Shown: positions 15,273 to 18,495 of the stretch, piece after piece
How positions within the stretch are numbered: the stretch's first letter is position 1
Layout of the letters: every line of letters begins with the position of its first letter
Source: CAZTHL01 sp964613585
GTDB taxonomy: Bacteria > Pseudomonadota > Alphaproteobacteria > DSM-16000 > Inquilinaceae
DNA length: 18,495 bases
Direction of reading: 5' to 3'
Assembly (NCBI GenBank): GCA_964613585.1
Contig: CAZTHL010000074.1
Location: forward strand, 1-18,495
Position numbers and translations under genes: made by a program
The notes under the pieces: model-generated
The model's database searches: none
Told to the model about the DNA's origin: nothing
Seen by the model: the letters and a program-made list of their open reading frames with translations, nothing else

Positions 15273-15641
15273 CTACACGAATTCCATTCGGTCATTCGCC
15301 GAATAGGGATCGATCTCGACATGAATGCGCCGGATGCCGGGGACGGGAACCTTGCGGCGCTCGACGGTCTCCATGCGCACGAGGCCGGCCGCTTCCAGCT
15401 TGTCGAGGGTACGGGTCAGATTGGACGGTGCCCGGCCCGTCATCTCGGCGAGTTCGGCAATGGATTGCGGCTTGCGGTCCCGGATCGCTGCCAGCAACTG
15501 CCGGTTTTCCTGGGTGAGAAGCCGGGCCAGGGCTTCAACGGAGTTGAAACTCGTCTCGGCCGCATCGGCCGGGGCTGGCTCTTCACCGCGGGCAACGGCC
15601 CGCATTTCGGCTTCAAGATCGTTGAGGTTTTGTATCTTCAT
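15273..15641 (-). CDS. HTH regulator, probable antitoxin of a TumE/TumA-type pair
   Basis: This 122-residue protein has a winged helix-turn-helix in the middle (about 58-90: SIAELAEMTGRAPSNLTRTLDKLEAAGLV) and a C-terminal strand region, like the HVO_A0114-type DNA-binding proteins that partner DUF6516/TumE toxins. Its ATG overlaps the toxin stop (ATGA), so the two are translationally coupled with the toxin first. It probably neutralises the toxin and represses the operon through the palindrome at 16058-16073. Composition is less GC-rich than the flanks, suggesting acquisition. It converges with the recombinase remnant. The family call is from memory of domain patterns. Confidence 0.75.
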   Translation of the reverse strand: MKIQNLNDLEAEMRAVARGEEPAPADAAETSFNSVEALARLLTQENRQLLAAIRDRKPQSIAELAEMTGRAPSNLTRTLDKLEAAGLVRMETVERRKVPVPGIRRIHVEIDPYSANDRMEFV

Positions 15642-16048
15642 GGCGCCTCTCCTTTGTCTTCAACATCAATCACCTGATCGGACACCCCCTTCTCGCTGAG
15701 AATGCGCCGCACTTCGGCGAAAAAATCGGCCAAAAGCTGATCGGCTGTGGTGAATTGATATGGCCGGCCCGGATCATCTGTTGTCCGGTGCCAGTGATCG
15801 CTTTCGACCTGGTCCTTGCGGTAGCCGGAAGATCGGACGGGATGGGCGTTATCGAAGCCCATGATCCGGCGTCCGGACGGGCTGTGCAGCGTGAACGCAT
15901 AGTCCAGACCGTGCGGCCTTTCTGTTGTCGGCGGCGTGCGTTCGATCCTGAACTTGATCCAGTATCCCTCCTCAAGCCGGTGAATGCGTCCGTCAAAGGC
16001 CAAAAGGAATTCAAGGGTATGATCGTCGGGATGCTCGTCTCTACTCAT
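15638..16048 (-). CDS. TumE-like (DUF6516) toxin
   Basis: This 136-residue acidic protein has the family layout: an N-terminal beta region, MGFDNAHPV at about 63-71, the histidine cluster DHWHR at 84-88, PYQFTTADQLLADFF at about 96-110 and a C-terminal helix. This pattern fits DUF6516, annotated as toxin-antitoxin system TumE family. The His cluster may be the active site, but the molecular target is not known to me. ATG at 16048 is preceded by a modest GGTGAT. The gene is first in a two-gene operon with the HTH antitoxin, with ATGA overlap. Local base composition is clearly lower in GC than neighbouring genes. Function is inferred from family and arrangement. Confidence 0.7.
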   Translation of the reverse strand: MSRDEHPDDHTLEFLLAFDGRIHRLEEGYWIKFRIERTPPTTERPHGLDYAFTLHSPSGRRIMGFDNAHPVRSSGYRKDQVESDHWHRTTDDPGRPYQFTTADQLLADFFAEVRRILSEKGVSDQVIDVEDKGEAP

Positions 16049-16057
16049 ATCATATCA

Positions 16058-16096
16058 CCACATGATAATGTGGCACGCGAAAACTAAAGTTGTCAA
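16058..16096 (-). promoter_or_regulatory. promoter and palindromic operator of the toxin-antitoxin operon
   Basis: On the minus strand a perfect -35 hexamer TTGACA is at 16096-16091. A perfect palindrome CCACAT-GATA-ATGTGG occupies 16058-16073, 10 bases upstream of the toxin ATG. The likely -10 (CACATT or CATTAT, about 16073-16066) falls inside this palindrome at a slightly long spacing (18-20). A repressor bound there would block both promoter and ribosome-binding site, fitting antitoxin autoregulation. Motifs are seen; autoregulation is inferred. Confidence 0.6.
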
Positions 16097-16134
16097 TCTT
16101 TTATCTGATGTTCCGTCAGGATCCCCTCCGTGCG

Positions 16135-16159
16135 AACTTGTAAGAATTCCTTACAAGTT
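16135..16159. promoter_or_regulatory. 25-bp perfect-arm palindrome, likely protein-binding site
   Basis: AACTTGTAAG (16135-16144) and CTTACAAGTT (16150-16159) are exact inverted arms around AATTC. It is AT-rich and sits 87 bases upstream of the toxin ATG with no other gene start near it. It could be a second operator, a recombination site or an orphaned regulator site from a lost gene. No match to a named operator was recognised. Confidence 0.6.
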
Positions 16160-16174
16160 GCCTCTATGGAGGCA
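16159..16174. repeat. small hairpin next to the 25-bp palindrome
   Basis: TGCCTC (16159-16164) pairs perfectly with GAGGCA (16169-16174) over a TATG loop. It shares one base with the adjacent 25-bp palindrome, so the two form a continuous 40-bp palindromic block. The role is unknown. Confidence 0.45.
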
Positions 16175-16296
16175 TGATTCCTGTAGGATGCCGGCACTCT
16201 CATGGAGACCGGCCCCACGACGCAGCGTCCGATGCACGCACGAGCGGCACAGGCGAGCTGGGGGGCAAGGGTCACGGCGCGCCGGCGGAAGGGTCA

Positions 16297-16356
16297 ATGA
16301 TCCGGCGGCCCATGACCCGGCGGCCATTGACCCGGCGGCCAATGACCCGGCGGGCA
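16297..16356. repeat. four-copy 15-bp tandem repeat
   Basis: There are four contiguous units of ATGACCCGGCGGCCA with single-base variants, at 16297-16311, 16312-16326, 16327-16341 and 16342-16356. A plus-strand frame would read M/L-T-R-R-P repeats, but no supporting gene start exists. It lies in the gap of about 400 bases between the toxin gene and the first Hsp20 gene, which apart from the palindromes holds nothing else recognisable. Confidence 0.9.
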
Positions 16357-16449
16357 GGTCCTATTCAGGGCAACGGCCCCGGGCCCCCGGGCGGCCGACC
16401 GGCGCGGGCGGATCCGCCTGCCGGTCCCCCGCCCGTCCGGACGCGATGG

Positions 16450-16956
16450 TCAGGCCGCCTTGACCTCGATCCTTCGCACCTTGGCCTTGGCCTCCGGCGT
16501 CTTCGGCAGGATCACGGTCAGCACCCCCTTCTTGAACTCGGCGCTGACACTCTCGGTATCCACCTCGGCGGGCAGCGGGATGCGGCGATGGAAGCTGCCG
16601 TAGGACCGCTCGCTCATGTAGAAGCCCTGCCGGCTTTCCTCTCGCTCGGCCTTCTTCTCGCCGCGGATCGTCAGCACGTCCTCGCTGACGGAGAGGTCGA
16701 TGTCCTTCTCATCCATGCCGGGCAGCTCGACGGTGACCTCGATCTCGTTCTCCGTCTCCGTGACGTCGGCGCTGGGCCCGGTCATGCCGGCGAGGCCGCC
16801 GACCGCGCCGAAGGGCCGCTCGAAGCGGCTGTAGAAGTCATCGAACACGCGATTCAGCTCGCGCTGCAGGGCAAGGTACGGGCTTTCCCGATCCTCGACG
16901 CGCGGCTCGACCTCCTGCTTGCTTCGGCTCCAGGGGATCAGATCGCGGATCTGCAT
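16450..16956 (-). CDS. small heat-shock protein (Hsp20), copy 1
   Basis: This 168-residue holdase chaperone binds unfolding proteins during heat or other stress. The alpha-crystallin domain spans about 62-152 (ADVTETENEIEVTVELPG through GVLTVILPK), and the C-terminal IxI/V motif is I-E-V at 163-165, three residues from the end. The N-terminal arm includes ALQRELNRVFDDF, typical of oligomer-forming class A members. AGGAGGGT just upstream fixes the start. It is the last of three Hsp20 genes on this strand, 50 bases after copy 2, so they are likely co-transcribed. All residues expected of the family are present. Confidence 0.94.
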   Translation of the reverse strand: MQIRDLIPWSRSKQEVEPRVEDRESPYLALQRELNRVFDDFYSRFERPFGAVGGLAGMTGPSADVTETENEIEVTVELPGMDEKDIDLSVSEDVLTIRGEKKAEREESRQGFYMSERSYGSFHRRIPLPAEVDTESVSAEFKKGVLTVILPKTPEAKAKVRRIEVKAA

Positions 16957-17006
16957 GGCTCACCCTCCTGTCGTGACGTGCCTCGGGTTCTGGTGATCAT
17001 CCGGTG

Positions 17007-17408
17007 TCATCCCGCCTTGACGTCGATCTGCCGGGTTCTGACCGCGGCCGCCTTGGGCAGATGCACCGTCAACACCCCGTTCTTGTGGCTGGCGTCGATC
17101 CGCTCCCGGTCGAAGTCCTCCGAGAGGGTGAACCCCCGCTCGAAGTCGCCCTCGCCGTATTCCGAGTAGAGCAGGCGGTAGCCCTCCCGCGGCGACGCGG
17201 CCACGCGGCCGCGGAGCGTCAGCAGTCGACCCTCGAGGGTCAGCTCGACCGCCTCCGGCGCGACCCCGGGCATGTCGGCGACCAGCACGACATGCTCCTC
17301 GGTCTCGTAGATGTCCGTGTCCGGCCGGTAGACGACCGCCCGGGTCGCCTCGCCGTCGTCCGAGCGCGCCATCGGGTGCTCGCTCGATGTCGCCATCTCC
17401 TGTGCCAT
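17007..17408 (-). CDS. small heat-shock protein (Hsp20), copy 2
   Basis: This 133-residue Hsp20 has a short N-terminal arm (about 25 residues). The alpha-crystallin domain is about 27-121 (DIYETEEHVVLVADMPGV through KNGVLTVHLPK), and a terminal I-D-V is at 128-130. A perfect AAGGAGGT at 17424-17417 supports the ATG at 17408. The open frame continues upstream only through a fragment of the palindromic repeat, so longer starts are rejected. The very short N-terminal arm suggests smaller oligomers or co-assembly with the longer copies. It probably shares a transcript with copy 1 downstream. Confidence 0.93.
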   Translation of the reverse strand: MAQEMATSSEHPMARSDDGEATRAVVYRPDTDIYETEEHVVLVADMPGVAPEAVELTLEGRLLTLRGRVAASPREGYRLLYSEYGEGDFERGFTLSEDFDRERIDASHKNGVLTVHLPKAAAVRTRQIDVKAG

Positions 17409-17450
17409 CGGTCCGAACCTCCTTGTCGTCGTCGCTCGCGGCGCGCTGCT

Positions 17451-17499
17451 GAAGCGTTTCCGGCTCAAATGGCATCGCCGGCCCGCTCCCGCGCCCAAC
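17451..17499. repeat. dispersed palindromic element, half copy (element c)
   Basis: GAAGCGTTTCCGGCTC followed by GGCATCGCCGGCCCGCTCCC is the inverse complement of the right half of the copy at 18325-18450, ending in CCAACG. It lies in the leader of Hsp20 copy 2, about 27 bases before its ribosome-binding site, between copies 2 and 3. Confidence 0.8.
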
Positions 17500-17593
17500 G
17501 CCACCTCGAACGCCACGTGAACCCTGTTGCCCATGTCCCCGGGCCGGATTGTCACCCCATCTGTCCGGCTGCTCAGTGCCGGGTCCGCGTCAG

Positions 17594-17617
17594 GCGGTGA
17601 CGCTCGCGGTGACGCTC
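17594..17617. repeat. 12-bp direct repeat at the end of an Hsp20 gene
   Basis: GCGGTGACGCTC occurs twice in tandem (17594-17605, 17606-17617) at and just beyond the stop of Hsp20 copy 3. It is a small slippage-type duplication with no evident role. Confidence 0.7.
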
Positions 17618-18063
17618 TAGGCCGCGCGGATCTGGATGCGGCGCGGCAGGTCGGCCTGAGGCCGGCGCAGGGTCAGCTTGAGGATGCCGTCGACCATCTG
17701 CGCCTCGACCTGATCGGCGTCGACGCGGATTGGCAGGGCAATGCTGCGGGAGAACGAGCCATGCCGCCGCTCGCGCCGGTGCCACGACACGGTGTCCGGC
17801 TCGGCCGGGGCGTCGCGCCGGCCCTGCAGGGTGAGCGTGGCCTCGCGCACGGAGACGTCGAGATCCTCGAGCCTGACGCCCGGCAGCTCCATGGTGACGC
17901 CGAGACCAACCCCGTCGTCGGCCAGCCAGATATTGATCGGCGGGAAGCCGGCCGTTGCCGGCGGCACCATGGCGCCGCCGAGCAGCCGGTCCATGTCGGC
18001 CTGCATGCGCCGGACCTCGGCGAAGGGATCCCAGCCGAACCGGCCCGTCATGGGAAGCACCAT
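17617..18063 (-). CDS. small heat-shock protein (Hsp20), copy 3
   Basis: This 148-residue Hsp20 opens with an amphipathic arm (WDPFAEVRRMQADMDRLL), then a Pro/Gly-rich loop. The alpha-crystallin domain is about 43-135 (NIWLADDGVGLGVTMELPG through DGILKLTLRRP), and it ends in a terminal I-Q-I motif. The usual GVL is GIL and the loop is more divergent than in the other two copies, so this is an older paralogue rather than a recent duplicate. CAGGAGG at 18076-18070 supports the start. It is the first of three on the minus strand. A half copy of the palindromic repeat separates it from copy 2, which may uncouple their expression. No clear heat-shock sigma promoter was found upstream. Confidence 0.92.
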   Translation of the reverse strand: MVLPMTGRFGWDPFAEVRRMQADMDRLLGGAMVPPATAGFPPINIWLADDGVGLGVTMELPGVRLEDLDVSVREATLTLQGRRDAPAEPDTVSWHRRERRHGSFSRSIALPIRVDADQVEAQMVDGILKLTLRRPQADLPRRIQIRAA

Positions 18064-18324
18064 CCTCGACCTCCTGAAAAGGCGTTTACGCCGTGTAGAA
18101 CGGCCGGCGACCTAGGCTCGTTCCGCACGCTGCCGAGCGCCGACCGAGCGAAGGCAGGCTCGAGACGGCTCAGTCTCCGCTGCCGCCGCTGTCGAGGCCG
18201 GCCACCGGCGGCCCGGGCTGGGTCTCGGCGCCGCGGCCTTCCGCCGGGGAGCCCCGCGGATCCGCCTCATGCCCGCGAGCATCACGGTTGACTCGTCCCC
18301 GCATGACGTGTCGTGCCGTCTTCA
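18064..18324. other. leader and intergenic region upstream of the Hsp20 cluster
   Basis: It holds the Hsp20 ribosome-binding site (18070-18076) and a short palindrome GGCGT-TT-ACGCC at 18081-18092 in the leader. No convincing promoter is seen. A minus-strand frame ending at 18170 is Gly/Arg/Pro-rich, lacks a ribosome-binding site and is not called a gene. Confidence 0.4.
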
Positions 18325-18450
18325 GGGCGTGTCCGCCTGAGGCGGAATCGGCACCGGCCCGCTGCTCGCCCGGCCAGCCTGAGCATCCTATCGTTGGGTG
18401 GCCGGGCGGGGAGCGGGCCGGCGATGCCACCCAACCCGCAAACGCTCTAG
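18325..18450. repeat. long palindromic repeat, second copy (element b)
   Basis: This copy is about 126 bp and closely similar to 5284-5413, with the same GCACCGGCCCGCT, CGCCCGGCCAGCC, GAGCAT, GTTGGGTGGCCGGGCG and CCGGCGATGCC blocks in order. The inner stem CGCCCGGCCA (18367-18376) pairs with 18399-18408. The outer arms have decayed: the left arm reads GGCGTGTCCG and the right arm GCAAACGCTCTAG. It lies upstream of the Hsp20 cluster and directly before the unexplained sequence at the window end. Confidence 0.85.
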
Positions 18451-18495
18451 TACTACAGTTGCGGATGGTGTGATATGGTGATTCCCTGTCCCGAC
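18447..18495. other. possible insertion-sequence edge, cut by window end
   Basis: Right after the CTAG that closes the palindromic element the composition changes abruptly to lower GC (TACTACAGTTGCGGATGGTG and onward). This resembles the terminus of an insertion sequence inserted at the repeat end, but only about 45 bases are visible and no transposase can be seen. Weak evidence. Confidence 0.25.

Noticed and set aside
16174..17169. Long plus-strand open frame across the tandem repeat and Hsp20 copy 1
   Set aside because: Most of it is antisense to an intact Hsp20 gene and there is no start signal.
17409..17555. Upstream extension of Hsp20 copy 2
   Set aside because: The extension reads through a palindromic repeat fragment, while a perfect AAGGAGGT precedes the ATG at 17408.
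18070..18082. FourU-type RNA thermometer at the Hsp20 copy 3 ribosome-binding site
   Set aside because: A TTTT run does precede AGGA, but it is only one base away, so the two cannot pair with each other in a stable stem.
18170..18430. Minus-strand 86-residue frame upstream of the Hsp20 cluster
   Set aside because: Its first half is the palindromic repeat and the rest is Gly/Arg/Pro-rich without a ribosome-binding site.

Overview
The window looks like chromosomal DNA from a very GC-rich alphaproteobacterium (by eye about 70% G+C), probably a Rhodospirillales/Geminicoccales-type lineage. The placement is an inference. It rests on a GlpV-like glycerol-binding protein beside glpK/glpD, a textbook CtrA box, the style of the UspA and DUF421 proteins, and short dispersed palindromes of the kind common in alphaproteobacteria. 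No species can be named from the sequence.

Bases 1-7309 form a plus-strand glycerol/gluconeogenesis block: glpK, glpD (ATGA overlap), a GlpF-type aquaglyceroporin, class I fructose-1,6-bisphosphatase, and a Tat-exported GlpV-like substrate-binding protein. Glycerol can enter through the channel, be phosphorylated, be oxidised to dihydroxyacetone phosphate, and pass through FBPase to hexose phosphate. The binding protein implies an ABC uptake route, but its permeases and ATPases are not in the window. A minus-strand tRNA-Cys(GCA) with encoded CCA follows.

Bases 7556-9883 hold a small secreted protein of unknown function with a CtrA box upstream, two tandem paralogous small lipoproteins not recognised from any named family, and a tandem-domain universal stress protein on the opposite strand. 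Bases 10038-12961 carry a ribokinase-like PfkB kinase preceded by a three-copy 37-bp tandem repeat, an M20 amidohydrolase, and a lipoprotein with a PrcB-like domain. A DUF421 membrane protein and a two-CBS-domain protein then diverge from one another.

Bases 14272-16174 look like a small mobile-element graveyard. It has an IS21 istA remnant, a decapitated serine recombinase joined to it head to head, and a TumE-like toxin/HTH antitoxin pair with a palindromic operator over its promoter. Two further palindromes follow. Bases 16450-18063 carry three small heat-shock proteins (Hsp20) on the minus strand.

A dispersed palindromic element links the regions. Two long copies (5284-5413, 18325-18450) and three half-copies or ends (10981-11017, 14251-14274, 17451-17499) share the GAGCGTTTCCGG / CCGGAAACGCTC end and a GGCCGGCGAT core. 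One end fragment supplies the last codons and the stop of the CBS protein. The window closes just after a long copy, with an unexplained lower-GC sequence that may be the edge of an insertion sequence.
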